From Denitromonas ohlonensis (GTDB lineage Bacteria; Pseudomonadota; Gammaproteobacteria; Burkholderiales; Rhodocyclaceae): 64,000 nucleotides of DNA. The translations under genes were made by a program, and so were the position numbers. The notes under the pieces are model-generated. The model worked only from the letters and a program-made list of their open reading frames with translations. It did not search any database and had not been told where the DNA came from. Below, piece after piece: positions 43,224-53,986 of the stretch (positions are counted from its first letter, which is position 1; every line of letters begins with the position of its first letter). The stretch is from positions 62,001 to 126,000 of the forward strand of contig NZ_VMNI01000007.1 of NCBI RefSeq assembly GCF_007625205.1, written 5' to 3'.

Positions 43224-43258
43224 TCATCCACAAAGTTATCCACAGATTTTGTGGATGT
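43224..43258. promoter_or_regulatory. Cluster of DnaA-box-like sequences
   Basis: TCATCCACA (43224-43232, one mismatch), TTATCCACA (43236-43244, perfect) and TGTGGATGT (43250-43258, reverse orientation, two mismatches) to the consensus TTATNCACA. Three within 35 bases is more than expected by chance. Confidence 0.6.
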
Positions 43259-43386
43259 CTCTGCGAAGCCCTTGTGGCGACACGGTTTGCACTGCCTTTG
43301 CAATGCTTTGAGGTCACCGCGCTGGACGAGATCGCCTGCCCGGCGCTACAGTTCCGCCTTTGAAAGATTCGCAGGGGATTGCGCGC

Positions 43387-43995
43387 GTGTTCGAGATCAT
43401 CAAGGCGGCGGGCTGGCCAATCTGGCCGCTGTTGTTTGCATCTGTCATTGCCGTTGCGCTCATTATCGAGCGATCCATCACGCTGCGACGCTCCCGGATT
43501 GCACCGCGCGGCTTGCTCGACAAGGTCGTTGCCGACTTGCGTCGTCAGGGCGTGAGCGCGGAAATGATTCAGCGCGTGTCCGCGCATTCGCCGCTGGGCC
43601 AGGTGCTGGCGGCCGGCTTGCGTAATGTGAAGAGTTCGCGCGAGGTAATGAAAGAGGCGATTGAGGAGGCCGGCCGCACGGTGGTGCACGACCTCGAACG
43701 TTTCCTCACCACGCTGGGTACGATTGCGTCCATCGCGCCGCTGATGGGCTTGTTTGGCACCATCGTCGGCATGATCGAAATCTTTGGTTCGCAGACGCCG
43801 GGCGGCGCTAACCCGCAGCAGCTCGCGCACGGTATTTCGGTGGCGCTGTACAACACGGGTTTCGGCTTGATCATCGCCATTCCGGCCATGATCTTCTGGC
43901 GGCATTTCCGCGCGCTGGTCAATAGCTTTGTGCTCGACATGGAGCAGCAGGCTGTCAAGCTGGTTGAGGTCGTGCACGGCGAGCGCCGCGGCTGA
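43387..43995 (+). CDS. exbB: ExbB/TolQ-family proton-channel protein
   Basis: Energy-transducing channel subunit powering TonB-type or Tol-type uptake. I prefer the GTG at 43387 (VFEIIKAAGWPIWPLLFA, with AGGGGA nine bases upstream) over a TTG at 43360. It has about 202 residues and three membrane helices: PLLFASVIAVALIIERSI, LTTLGTIASIAPLMGLFGTI and TGFGLIIAIPAMIFW. The last two include the conserved Thr/Ala channel residues. It lies 12 bases before exbD. It is homologous to TolQ and MotA; pairing with the exbD gene supports ExbB. Confidence 0.9.
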   Translation: MFEIIKAAGWPIWPLLFASVIAVALIIERSITLRRSRIAPRGLLDKVVADLRRQGVSAEMIQRVSAHSPLGQVLAAGLRNVKSSREVMKEAIEEAGRTVVHDLERFLTTLGTIASIAPLMGLFGTIVGMIEIFGSQTPGGANPQQLAHGISVALYNTGFGLIIAIPAMIFWRHFRALVNSFVLDMEQQAVKLVEVVHGERRG

Positions 43996-44007
43996 TCGGG
44001 AACATCC

Positions 44008-44424
44008 ATGCGATTTCAGACCAACCGCCGGCAGGAAGAACCCGAGATCAACCTGATTCCGTTGATCGACGTGTTGCTGGTGATCATCATCTTCTTGATG
44101 CTCACCACCACCTATGCGAAGTTTTCGGGGCTTGAGTTGAATCTGCCGACCGCCAGCGCCGACGCCATCCAGACGCAGGCCAATGAAATCAATATCGCGG
44201 TGACCGCCGATGGCGACGTGCTGATCAATCGCGTGCCGGTGATCGGGCGGGACATCGACGCGATCGCCGCGGCGCTTGGGCGCGCTGCGCCAGCCGATGC
44301 CAAGCCGCCGCTGGTGGTGATCAACGCCGACGCCAAGGCGCAGCATCAGCGTGTGGTGGATGTGATGCAGGCGGCTCAACGGGTCGGCTTGCCGCAGATT
44401 ACCTTCGCGACCCGCGGCGAGTGA
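44008..44424 (+). CDS. exbD: ExbD/TolR-family protein
   Basis: Partner of ExbB, 138 residues. A single N-terminal membrane helix (INLIPLIDVLLVIIIFLML) holds the proton-carrying Asp in PLIDVLL. A periplasmic domain ends with VMQAAQRVGLPQITFAT. There is no tonB in the window. It sits 17 bases before lpxK, so this operon links envelope energisation with lipid A and Kdo genes, a common betaproteobacterial arrangement. Confidence 0.93.
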   Translation: MRFQTNRRQEEPEINLIPLIDVLLVIIIFLMLTTTYAKFSGLELNLPTASADAIQTQANEINIAVTADGDVLINRVPVIGRDIDAIAAALGRAAPADAKPPLVVINADAKAQHQRVVDVMQAAQRVGLPQITFATRGE

Positions 44425-44440
44425 GCCCGGTCGCGCACGC

Positions 44441-45457
44441 ATGACGGCGACAGCGCCGGCCCTGTGGCAGCGCCGAGGCTGGCGCGCGCTCCTGCTTCTT
44501 CCCGTATCCCTTGTTTTTGCCGCGCTCTCCGGCGCGCGCCGTATGGCCTATCGGCTTGGCGTGCTTTCGTCGCAGACTGCGCCGGTGCCGGTGATTGTTG
44601 TCGGCAATGTGGCGGTGGGCGGTAGCGGGAAAACGCCGGTGGTGATCTGGCTGGTCCAGCGTCTTGTCGAACACGGCTACCGGCCCGGCATCATCAGCCG
44701 CGGCTACGGCGGCCAGCGCACCGATGCGCGCTGCGTGGAGGCGTGCTCCCGGCCTGACGAGGTGGGCGACGAGCCGCTGTTGATGGCTCGACGGACCGGT
44801 TGTCCGGTGGCCGTCGGCCGAGATCGTCCGGCCGCGGCGCGTGAGCTGTGCGAGGGCCATCCCGAGGTCGACGTCATCATCAGCGACGATGGTTTGCAGC
44901 ATTACGCGCTGGCGCGCACGGCGGAAATCGTGGTGATCGACGAGCGAGTGCTGGGCAACGGCTGGCTGTTGCCGGCCGGGCCGCTGCGCGAAGGTATCGG
45001 GCGCGCCGGGCAGGCGGATCTGGTGCTCACGCATGGTCCGGTTTCGCCCGGTCTCGCGAGGCGTTTGAGCGGTGTCGAGTGTGCAGCGATGACGCTCGTC
45101 GGCGAGCGCTTTGAGCGCATCGAACAGGCCACGCAAGCGGCGGTCGCTGCCGATTTCGCCGGGCAAACGGTGCATGCCGTGGCCGGCATCGGGCGGCCGC
45201 AACGCTTTTTCGATCAGCTGACCGAGATGGGGCTGACGGTGATTGCGCATCCGTTTCCCGACCATCACGCCTTCACGCCGGCCGATCTGGCCTTCGGTGA
45301 GGGCGAAGCAACGATTCTGACCGAGAAGGATGCGGTAAAATGCGCCGCATTCGCGCCGGCGAACACATGGGTGTTTCCGGTGCGCGCCTCGATCCCCGAC
45401 GCTGCCCTGCAGCCAATTCTGGAGAAGCTTTCCCGTCATGGACGCCAAGCTGCTTGA
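44441..45457 (+). CDS. lpxK: Tetraacyldisaccharide 4'-kinase LpxK
   Basis: Phosphorylates the 4' position of the lipid A disaccharide at the inner membrane. It has 338 residues. Walker A is [50 protein letters not shown] and [14 protein letters not shown] are LpxK signatures. An amphipathic or membrane N-terminal stretch ([15 protein letters not shown]) anchors the protein. Its end overlaps the Trm112-like start by 20 bases. Confidence 0.96.
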   Translation: MTATAPALWQRRGWRALLLLPVSLVFAALSGARRMAYRLGVLSSQTAPVPVIVVGNVAVGGSGKTPVVIWLVQRLVEHGYRPGIISRGYGGQRTDARCVEACSRPDEVGDEPLLMARRTGCPVAVGRDRPAAARELCEGHPEVDVIISDDGLQHYALARTAEIVVIDERVLGNGWLLPAGPLREGIGRAGQADLVLTHGPVSPGLARRLSGVECAAMTLVGERFERIEQATQAAVAADFAGQTVHAVAGIGRPQRFFDQLTEMGLTVIAHPFPDHHAFTPADLAFGEGEATILTEKDAVKCAAFAPANTWVFPVRASIPDAALQPILEKLSRHGRQAA

Positions 45458-45619
45458 AATTCTGGTCTGCCCCTTGTGCAAGGGGCCACTCGACTACCGC
45501 AAGACCGAGCAGGAACTGGTCTGCAAACCCTGCCGGCTGGCCTACCCGATTCGTGACGGCATCCCCGTCATGCTCGAAGACGAAGCGCGGACGCTGTCCG
45601 TGACCGAGGACGGCGGGCC

Positions 45620-45623
<4 letters not shown>
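45438..45623 (+). CDS. Trm112-like zinc-ribbon protein
   Basis: A 61-residue YcaR/Trm112 family protein: [18 protein letters not shown] and [20 protein letters not shown] give two CxxC pairs for zinc. Such proteins act as methyltransferase partners in eukaryotes; the bacterial role is not clear, but the gene is typically located between lpxK and kdsB, as here. Its stop overlaps the kdsB TTG start as TTGA. Confidence 0.92.
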
Positions 45624-47120
<1,497 letters not shown>

Positions 47121-47140
47121 TATACCCGCAGGACCCAAAG

Positions 47141-47181
47141 CGCGGCGGTGCCCGGTTTCGACCGGCCCGCCGCGTTTTTTT
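47141..47181 (+). terminator. Terminator after adk
   Basis: CGCGGCGG and CCGGT pair with ACCGG and CCGCCGCG around a TTCG loop, with a small internal loop; TTTTTTT follows. Confidence 0.88.
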
Positions 47182-47201
47182 GATCGACGGAGATTCGCCT
47201 G

Positions 47202-48458
47202 ATGGCGCCCAGAACCCTGTTGTATGCCCAGTCCGGCGGCGTGACCGCGGTCATCAACGCCACGGCGGCGGGGGTGATCACCGAAGCCCGCACGCACCCA
47301 GCGCAGATCGGGCGCGTGCTTGGCGCGCGCCAGGGCATACTTGGCGTGCTGGGAGAGGACCTGCTCGATACCGCGGGCTTGAGCGTCCCGGATCTGGCGG
47401 CGCTGGCCGGGCAACCGGGCGGGGCGTTTGGCTCCTGCCGTTTCGATCTCGATGCGCCGGACGATAACCCCGCGCAGTTCGAGCGCCTGTTCGAGGTGTT
47501 TGCCGCGCATGACGTGGGCTATTTTCTTTACAACGGCGGCAACGGTTCGATGGACACCGTCCTCAAGCTGTCGGCTGCCGCCCGCGCGCGCAACTATCCG
47601 CTGAGCTGTGTTGGTGTGCCAAAGACCGTGGACAACGATCTGGTGGGTACCGATGTGTCACCGGGCTATGGCTCCGCCGCCAAATATCTGGCTACCTCCA
47701 TGCGCGAGGCCGGCATGGACCTGCGTGCCATGAGCGGTCGGCGCGGGCGCATTTTTGTGATGGAGGTGATGGGCCGCAACTGTGGCTGGCTCGCCGCCGC
47801 CACCGTCTTGGCCCGGCAGGCGCCGGACGACCCGCCGCATGTGCTGCTGTTGCCGGAAGTGCCTTTTGACGCCGATGCCTTTCTCGCACGTGTCCAGGCC
47901 TGCGTCGAGCGCCTGGGCTATTGCGCGATCACCGCGGCCGAGGGCGTGCGAAACCAGGACGGCGTGTTGCTGGTCGAGCAGGACGAAGATGTGCGCGGCT
48001 ATGTCCAGTTGGGGGGCATCGGCCAGTGGCTGGCGCGGCTGGTGCATGACAGGCTCGGCTACAAGCATCACTGGGCGGTGCCCGACTACCTGCAGCGCGC
48101 GGCGGGCCATCTGGTGTCGGCGACCGACCGGGCGCAGGCCGAGGCGGTGGGGCAGGCCGCGGTGCGCTATGCGCTGAACGGGCGCGACGCGGTGATGCCG
48201 GCGATCGTGCGTGAAGGCGATGCGCCCTATCGCTGGCGCATTGAGCCGGCGCCACTGGGGCCGATCGCCAATGCCGAGCGACGGCTGCCGACCGACTTTA
48301 TCGCCGGCGCGGGTTTTGATCTCACCGGTGAGGCGCTGCGCTGGTTGCGACCGCTGATTGCGGGCGAGATCTACCCCGCGTTTTTTGAAGGCTTGCCGGA
48401 CTACCGGCCGCCGACCTTTGTTGCCGTAGGCAAGAAGCTCGCCCCCTACACCGGCTGA
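47202..48458 (+). CDS. 6-phosphofructokinase, PPi-type-like, with atypical donor-site residue
   Basis: Glycolytic phosphofructokinase, 418 residues. LYAQSGGVTAVINATAAGVI and YNGGNGSMDTVLKL form the phosphoryl-donor site; GVPKTVDNDLVGTD is the catalytic loop with the Lys typical of PPi-dependent enzymes (ATP enzymes have Gly there). In GGNGS, however, the residue that discriminates donors (104 in E. coli numbering) is Gly, as in ATP enzymes, where PPi enzymes usually have Asp. So the donor is uncertain. MGRNCGWLAAATVLA is the fructose-6-phosphate region. The gene is alone, after the adk terminator. Confidence 0.88.
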   Translation: MAPRTLLYAQSGGVTAVINATAAGVITEARTHPAQIGRVLGARQGILGVLGEDLLDTAGLSVPDLAALAGQPGGAFGSCRFDLDAPDDNPAQFERLFEVFAAHDVGYFLYNGGNGSMDTVLKLSAAARARNYPLSCVGVPKTVDNDLVGTDVSPGYGSAAKYLATSMREAGMDLRAMSGRRGRIFVMEVMGRNCGWLAAATVLARQAPDDPPHVLLLPEVPFDADAFLARVQACVERLGYCAITAAEGVRNQDGVLLVEQDEDVRGYVQLGGIGQWLARLVHDRLGYKHHWAVPDYLQRAAGHLVSATDRAQAEAVGQAAVRYALNGRDAVMPAIVREGDAPYRWRIEPAPLGPIANAERRLPTDFIAGAGFDLTGEALRWLRPLIAGEIYPAFFEGLPDYRPPTFVAVGKKLAPYTG

Positions 48459-48504
48459 CGCCATGCCGCGCCCGATAAGGGCGCCGCATTGAGGCGAGCG
48501 CGGA

Positions 48505-49140
48505 TCAGGCGGGAACGGCGGGATTCAGGCTGTAGCGAACGGTCAGCGCGGCCTGGCCCAGGATGTGCCCCGCCAGTGCGTCCCGGACTTGCTGGCCGGT
48601 AAAGCGCTCGCTCATCGGGCAACTGGCCAGATCCGTGGCGAACAGCGTAAACACATAGCGATGGACGATGCTGTCGTTCCATGGCGGGCAGGGGCCGTCG
48701 TAGCCGTGGTAGTCACCGCGCATGTCCGGGTCACCCGCGAACCAGCCGGTATAGTCATTGATGCCTTGTCGGGTGCCATGGGGCGCCGCCGGGCCGGGTT
48801 TGCCGCGCGCCGTGACGCCGGACGAGAAGGCGGCTTCGGCCAGTTCACCGAGGGCGGGATCAATATCGATGAGCACCCAGTGAAAGAAATCGACGCGCGG
48901 CAGATCGGCCGGCACCGAGCGGCCTTCCTGATTGACATCATCGCCCTGGCTCGGCACATCCGGGTCGTGGCAGATCAGCACCAGCGAGCGCGTGCCGGCG
49001 GGCAGGTCGGACCAGGCGATGTGCGGGCTGCGGTTGTCGCTGAGTGCGACATGGCCTTCGGTGGCCGGTACACAGAACGCGTAGGCACCGTCGATCGGCT
49101 GGCCGTCCTTGAGACTACGACTGGATATTTTCACGGGCAT
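48505..49140 (-). CDS. YbhB/YbcL-family (Raf kinase inhibitor-like, PEBP) protein
   Basis: A 211-residue PEBP-fold protein: SPHIAWSDLPAGTRSLVLIC, DPDVPSQGDDVN (anion-binding pocket), DFFHWVLIDI and YDGPCPPWNDSIVHRYVFTL. No signal peptide, so cytoplasmic. The biological role of bacterial members is poorly known. It is slightly longer than YbhB because of a loop near 90-120. It lies convergent to the phosphofructokinase gene. Confidence 0.9.
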   Translation of the reverse strand: MPVKISSRSLKDGQPIDGAYAFCVPATEGHVALSDNRSPHIAWSDLPAGTRSLVLICHDPDVPSQGDDVNQEGRSVPADLPRVDFFHWVLIDIDPALGELAEAAFSSGVTARGKPGPAAPHGTRQGINDYTGWFAGDPDMRGDYHGYDGPCPPWNDSIVHRYVFTLFATDLASCPMSERFTGQQVRDALAGHILGQAALTVRYSLNPAVPA

Positions 49141-49201
49141 CTCCTGATGGCTTGTCGGGAAAACGATGCCTGCATTCTAGGTCGACTTGGCCACGATGTG
49201 C

Positions 49202-50737
49202 TCAGGCGGCCCGACGGGAGAAGTCGCGCGGGCGGAAGCCCAGTGCGAACAGCGTGGCGAAATAGGTCGCCATCCCTGCCAGTACGACCAAGGACAGGCG
49301 GATTGCGCGCGCCCAGCCGCCTTCGGCGGTCCAGCTCAGGTCGGTGCCTTTGGCAAACCACATCACCCCACCCAGTGCGACAAGGGCGATGAGCAGCTTG
49401 AGGGCGAACATCCCCCAGCCGGGACGGGGCATGAAGACACCGCGTCGGCGCAGTCCGCGATACAGCAGGCCGGCGTTCAGGCAGGCAGCAACCCCAATCG
49501 ACAGCGCCAGACCGGCGTGTTTGAGCGGGCCGATGAAAGCCAGGTTCATCAATTGAGTGGCCGCCAGGGTGACCAGCGCGATCTTGACCGGGGTGCGGAT
49601 GTCTTGCCGCGCGTAAAAGCCGGGGGCGAGTACCTTTACTAGGATCATGCCAGTCAGGCCGACGCTGTAGGCGATCAGCGCGCTGCGGGTGTGGAAGACG
49701 TCGGTGGCGCTGAAGGCGCCGTAGTGGAACAGTGTGGCGATCAGCGGTACCGCCAGCATGGCCAGGGCGAGCGCCGCCGGCAGGGTGAGCATCAGGGTCA
49801 GGCGCAGGCCCCAGTCCAGCAGCTCGGAGAACTGGGTCGGGTCCTCATCGGCATGGCATTTGGACAGGCTGGGCAACAGGATGGTGCCCAATGCGACGCC
49901 GAGCAGACCGGCCGGAAACTCCATCAGGCGGTCGGCAAAATACAGCCAGGACACACTGCCGCTGGCCAGAAACGACGCGAAGATGGTGTTGATGAGCAGC
50001 GAGATCTGGCTCACTGACACGCCAAGAATCGCGGGCGCCATCAGATACAGGATGCGGCGCACGCCGGGGTCTTTGGTGTCCAGGCGGAAGCTCGGCAGCA
50101 TGCCGATGCGTGAGAGCGGGCGCAGTTGCAGAATGAGTTGCAGCGCGCCGCCGAGAAACACCGCCCAGGCCAGCGCCAGCACGGGTGGGTCGAATAGCGG
50201 CGCGGCAAACAAGGCCATGCCGATGAAGCTGAGATTGAGCAGCACCGGGGTGAAGGCCGGAATCGCGAAGCGGCTCCAGGTGTTGAGGACGCCGCCCGAG
50301 AGGGCGACCAGCGACATGAAGAAGATGTACGGAAAAGTGATGCGGGTCAGTTCGACCGTCAGCGCGAACTTGTCGGCGTCAGCCGAAAAACCGGGTGCCG
50401 ACACATAAATGATGAGCGGCGCGGCAAAGGCCCCGATGATCGAGATCAGCAGCACGATCAGGCCGAGCAGTGTGGCGACCTTGCTGACCAGTTGCTGCGC
50501 TTCGGTTTCGCCCCGGCGGTTCTTGTATTCGGCCAGAATCGGGACAAAGGCTTGCGAGAACGCGCCCTCGGCGAACATCCGGCGCAGCAGATTGGGGAGC
50601 CGAAAGGCGACAAAGAAGGCGTCGGTTGCGGCGCCCGCACCGAACGCGCGCGCGATCACGAAATCTCGGGCGAAGCCGAGAATGCGTGAAATCAGCGTCA
50701 TGCTGCTGACGGTGGCGAGGGCGCGAAGCAGGTTCAT
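49202..50737 (-). CDS. murJ: Lipid II flippase MurJ (MviN)
   Basis: Translocates lipid II across the inner membrane for peptidoglycan synthesis. It has 511 residues and about 14 hydrophobic segments. [20 protein letters not shown] at the N-terminus, [20 protein letters not shown] and [20 protein letters not shown] are MviN hallmarks, and LPSLSKCHA lies mid-protein. It is divergently oriented from rpsT, the standard arrangement in many betaproteobacteria. Confidence 0.97.
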   Translation of the reverse strand: MNLLRALATVSSMTLISRILGFARDFVIARAFGAGAATDAFFVAFRLPNLLRRMFAEGAFSQAFVPILAEYKNRRGETEAQQLVSKVATLLGLIVLLISIIGAFAAPLIIYVSAPGFSADADKFALTVELTRITFPYIFFMSLVALSGGVLNTWSRFAIPAFTPVLLNLSFIGMALFAAPLFDPPVLALAWAVFLGGALQLILQLRPLSRIGMLPSFRLDTKDPGVRRILYLMAPAILGVSVSQISLLINTIFASFLASGSVSWLYFADRLMEFPAGLLGVALGTILLPSLSKCHADEDPTQFSELLDWGLRLTLMLTLPAALALAMLAVPLIATLFHYGAFSATDVFHTRSALIAYSVGLTGMILVKVLAPGFYARQDIRTPVKIALVTLAATQLMNLAFIGPLKHAGLALSIGVAACLNAGLLYRGLRRRGVFMPRPGWGMFALKLLIALVALGGVMWFAKGTDLSWTAEGGWARAIRLSLVVLAGMATYFATLFALGFRPRDFSRRAA

Positions 50738-50806
50738 CGAAGGAGGCGTCCGGCAAACTGCGCATGATACTGTGTTGTATCTAAATCAGTGGAATGCGGT
50801 TTTGGC

Positions 50807-50836
50807 TTGCGCTGTAGCGGGCTGACGCGCTATCAT
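50807..50836 (+). promoter_or_regulatory. Candidate rpsT promoter
   Basis: TTGCGC, 18-base spacer, TATCAT. The rpsT ATG is 39 bases further on, a short leader. Confidence 0.55.
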
Positions 50837-50874
50837 CTCGCGCTTTCAGTATCTACCAACACGGACGAAGACTT

Positions 50875-51141
50875 ATGGCCAATACGGCACAAGCCCGCAA
50901 GCGCGCTCGCCAAAACGACGCCGCGCGTGCTCACAACGCAAGCTTGCGCTCGCGTCTTCGCACTGCGATCAAGGCTGTGCGTAAGGCAGTCGATGCAGGC
51001 GATCAGGACGTTGCACGCACACTGTTTCAGAACTCGGTGAAAACCATCGACACCATCGCTGACAAGCGAATCATCCACAAGAACGCTGCTGCGCGCCACA
51101 AGAGCCGCCTGTCTGCAGCGATCAAAGGGATGGCCGCTTAA
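50875..51141 (+). CDS. rpsT: 30S ribosomal protein S20
   Basis: An 88-residue basic ribosomal protein binding 16S r[23 protein letters not shown] and [20 protein letters not shown] are diagnostic. Alone between divergent murJ and a terminator. In enterobacteria S20 represses its own translation; here the leader is short and shows nothing special. Confidence 0.97.
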   Translation: MANTAQARKRARQNDAARAHNASLRSRLRTAIKAVRKAVDAGDQDVARTLFQNSVKTIDTIADKRIIHKNAAARHKSRLSAAIKGMAA

Positions 51142-51158
51142 GCACTGCTCGCGATGCA

Positions 51159-51186
51159 AAAAAGGCGACCTTCGGGTCGCCTTTTT
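51159..51186. terminator. Bidirectional terminator between rpsT and DUF3579 gene
   Basis: AAAAAGGCGACC, TTCG tetraloop, GGTCGCCTTTTT: a perfect 12-bp stem with A- and T-runs. Confidence 0.95.
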
Positions 51187-51225
51187 ACTTTGGGGTGCCA
51201 GCGTGTGGCGGGGCAGCCTGTTTGA

Positions 51226-51519
51226 TTAAACCGCGCTTTGTTCCGGATCGATGGTTTCGATGCTCAGATTGTTATCGTCGGCAAAGTTGATCAAGAATTT
51301 GTACGCAAGCGGTTCAATATCGTAGAGACGGGCATCGACCACGACGCTTTTGTCGCCGGTGAGCGTACAGCCAGGACGAACATAGGGTGAATACATCATG
51401 CGGTTGTCGGAGCCAAACGCCGACATGATGCCGCACAGGCGATCGGCCCAGTCGCTGGGGCGGAATTTCTTGCCGTCCCGTGTGACGCCGATGATGACAA
51501 AGCTATCGATCTTTTTCAT
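51226..51519 (-). CDS. DUF3579 family protein
   Basis: A 97-residue protein: SFVIIGVTRDGKKFRPSDWA, RLCGIMSAFGSDNRMMYSP and CTLTGDKSVVVDARLYD. It fits DUF3579, small proteins found mostly in betaproteobacteria with unknown function, often near arginine genes as here. It is divergent from argD; the 288-base gap between them has no other gene. Confidence 0.88.
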   Translation of the reverse strand: MKKIDSFVIIGVTRDGKKFRPSDWADRLCGIMSAFGSDNRMMYSPYVRPGCTLTGDKSVVVDARLYDIEPLAYKFLINFADDNNLSIETIDPEQSAV

Positions 51520-51807
51520 GTAGTTGTGTTTTCGCGCGACCGTGTTTGAGTCGCAGCCCCTCCCGAAAGCGCGACGGCTGAGACTCTGTACGGTCTCTGG
51601 TGAACGTCCCGCGACAGGGCGGGATTCTAGCAGAAATCATGGCGCTTCCGTCGGCGCCGAGTGCGTGGATGGGCGTGGGTTTGGCGGGCAATATGTACAT
51701 CAAAGCCTGTTTCACTTACCATCGAACGCTTACAGTTCACGGCGGCGACGGCCGCCGTACGTGTTTTGAACGGATCAATTTCTGATTCCTGATTTTGGGG
51801 CTTTTGC

Positions 51808-52980
51808 ATGTCGCATGTCATGAACACCTATGGCCGCCTGCCGGTCGCGTTTTCCCACGGTGAAGGGGCCTACCTGTTCGACACCGAGGGCAAGCGTTAC
51901 CTCGACGCGCTGGCCGGAATCGCGGTGTCCACGCTGGGTCATAACCATCCGGATCTGGTCAAGGCCTTGGCCGAGCAGGCCGGGCGTGTCTTGCATACCT
52001 CCAATCTTTACCGGATCCCTGCCCAGGAAGCGCTGGCCGATCGTTTGGCCGAGCTGTCGCAGATGGATGAGGTGTTTTTCTCGAACTCGGGCTGCGAGGC
52101 CAACGAGGCGGCAATCAAGCTGGCGCGTTACTACGGCCACAAGCGTGGCGTGACGCAGCCGGCCATCGTGGTGATGGAGCAGGCGTTTCACGGGCGGACG
52201 CTGGCCACCTTGTCGGCCACGGGCAACCGCAAGGTGCAGGCAGGCTTTGAGCCGCTGGTGCCGGGTTTCATTCGGGTGCCCTTCGATAACATCGCGGCAG
52301 TGGAGCAGGTGGCCAAGGCCAATTCCGATGTGGTTGCCGTGATGCTTGAGCCGATTCAGGGCGAAGGCGGCATTCGTGTGGCTCACACCGAGTATCTCAA
52401 GGCGTTGCGGGCACTGTGTGATGCACACCAGTGGCTGCTCATCGTTGACGAGGTTCAGTGCGGCGTGGGCCGGACCGGGAAGTGGTTCGGACACCAGTGG
52501 TCGGGCATCAAGCCGGACGTGATGACCTTGGCCAAAGGCCTCGGCTCGGGCGTGCCTATTGGCGCATGTCTGACCGCCGGGCGCGCAACTGGTGTGTTTG
52601 GCCCGGGCAATCACGGCTCGACCTTTGGCGGCAACCCGCTGGCGTGTACGGCAGGCCTGACAACGATTGATGTGATGTTGCGCGATGGCCTGCTCGACAA
52701 TGCCGCGGCGCGCGGTGTGCAGTTGCGCGATGGCATGGCGGCGGCCCTCGACGGCGTGGCCGGTGTTGTGGATATTCGAGGTGACGGTTTGATGGTCGGC
52801 ATTGAGCTCGACCGACCGTGCGCCGAACTGGTGGGTCAGGCACTCGAGGCTGGCTTGCTGATCAATGTGACGGCAGAGCGCGTGATTCGCCTCCTGCCGC
52901 CGCTGACGTTTACGGATGCCGATGTGACAGCGCTGATCGATGCGCTGGCGCCGTTGGTGCGTAAGTTTCTGTCGGCGTAA
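51808..52980 (+). CDS. argD: Acetylornithine aminotransferase
   Basis: PLP enzyme of arginine synthesis, making N-acetylornithine (often also used for succinyldiaminopimelate). It has 390 residues. The PLP lysine is in TLAKGLGSGVPIGA; EAFHGRT, LEPIQGEGGIRV and VDEVQCGVGRTGKW are class III signatures. It is first of three arginine genes in order argD-argF-argG, 19 bases before argF. Confidence 0.96.
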   Translation: MSHVMNTYGRLPVAFSHGEGAYLFDTEGKRYLDALAGIAVSTLGHNHPDLVKALAEQAGRVLHTSNLYRIPAQEALADRLAELSQMDEVFFSNSGCEANEAAIKLARYYGHKRGVTQPAIVVMEQAFHGRTLATLSATGNRKVQAGFEPLVPGFIRVPFDNIAAVEQVAKANSDVVAVMLEPIQGEGGIRVAHTEYLKALRALCDAHQWLLIVDEVQCGVGRTGKWFGHQWSGIKPDVMTLAKGLGSGVPIGACLTAGRATGVFGPGNHGSTFGGNPLACTAGLTTIDVMLRDGLLDNAAARGVQLRDGMAAALDGVAGVVDIRGDGLMVGIELDRPCAELVGQALEAGLLINVTAERVIRLLPPLTFTDADVTALIDALAPLVRKFLSA

Positions 52981-52999
52981 CCTACTCCAAGAGCGTGTC

Positions 53000-53923
53000 A
53001 TGAACGCCATAAAACACTATTTGCAGTTCAAGGATTTTACTCGCGACGAGTACGCCTACCTGTTTGAGCGTACGCGCTGGATCAAGGAAAAGTTCAAGCG
53101 TTACGAGCCGCACCACCCCTTGTTTGATCGCACCCTGGTGATGATTTTCGAGAAGGCCAGCACCCGAACGCGCCTGTCGTTCGAGGCCGGCATGCACCAG
53201 CTTGGCGGCTCGGCGATCTATCTCAACACCCGCGATTCGCAACTCGGGCGCGGTGAGCCGGTCGAAGATGCGGCGCAGGTGATCTCGCGCATGAGCGATG
53301 CGGTGATGATCCGCACCTTCGAGCAGTCGGTGATCGAGCGTTTCGCCGAGAACTCACGCGTGCCGGTGATCAACGGCTTGACCAATGAGTATCACCCCTG
53401 CCAGATCATGGCCGATATCTACACCTTCATCGAGCATCGGGGTGATATCAAGGGCAAGACCGTGGCCTGGATTGGTGACTCGAACAATATGTGCAACACC
53501 TGGCTGCAGGCCGCCGAGTTGCTGGATTTCAACGTGCATGTGTCGACGCCGCCGGGGTACGAGATTGAGCCCGAGCGCGCCGGTTTGTACGGCACGAATC
53601 ATTTCGAACAGTTTGCCGACCCGATGGACGCTTGCAAGGGCGCCGATCTGGTGACCACCGACGTGTGGACCTCCATGGGCTTCGAGGCGGAAAACGAAGA
53701 GCGGATGAAGGCTTTTGCTGACTGGTGTGTCGACGAGGACATGATGCAGGTGGCGGCAGCTGATGCGGTGTTCATGCATTGCCTGCCCGCGCACCGTGGC
53801 GAAGAGGTTACCGCCGGCGTGATCGACGGCGCCCAGTCGGTGGTGTGGGATGAGGCGGAAAACCGCCTGCATGCGCAGAAGGCGCTGCTGGAATATCTCG
53901 TTATTGGCCGCGTGGAAAGCTGA
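53000..53923 (+). CDS. argF: Ornithine carbamoyltransferase
   Basis: Forms citrulline from ornithine and carbamoyl phosphate. It has 307 residues, start ATG at 53000. Carbamoyl phosphate loop EKASTRTRLSFEAG, LGRGEPVEDAAQVISRMSD, the ornithine-site DVWTSMGFE, and HCLPAHRGEEV. The longer frame into argD's tail is not family-like. Confidence 0.97.
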   Translation: MNAIKHYLQFKDFTRDEYAYLFERTRWIKEKFKRYEPHHPLFDRTLVMIFEKASTRTRLSFEAGMHQLGGSAIYLNTRDSQLGRGEPVEDAAQVISRMSDAVMIRTFEQSVIERFAENSRVPVINGLTNEYHPCQIMADIYTFIEHRGDIKGKTVAWIGDSNNMCNTWLQAAELLDFNVHVSTPPGYEIEPERAGLYGTNHFEQFADPMDACKGADLVTTDVWTSMGFEAENEERMKAFADWCVDEDMMQVAAADAVFMHCLPAHRGEEVTAGVIDGAQSVVWDEAENRLHAQKALLEYLVIGRVES

Positions 53924-53946
53924 TCGCGCGGGTGAATTTGAATCTC

Positions 53947-53970
53947 GCCGCGTGATCCGCGGCATGTTTT
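53947..53970 (+). terminator. Weak hairpin between argF and argG
   Basis: A 6-bp stem GCCGCG / CGCGGC with a 5-nt loop and TGTTTTAT after it. Possibly an attenuating or processing site. Confidence 0.4.
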
Positions 53971-53986
53971 ATCGTCAGGGAATGCT

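Noticed and set aside
43119-43258. Calling this the chromosomal oriC
   Set aside because: Too few boxes and none of the usual companion genes; kept only as a finding to test.
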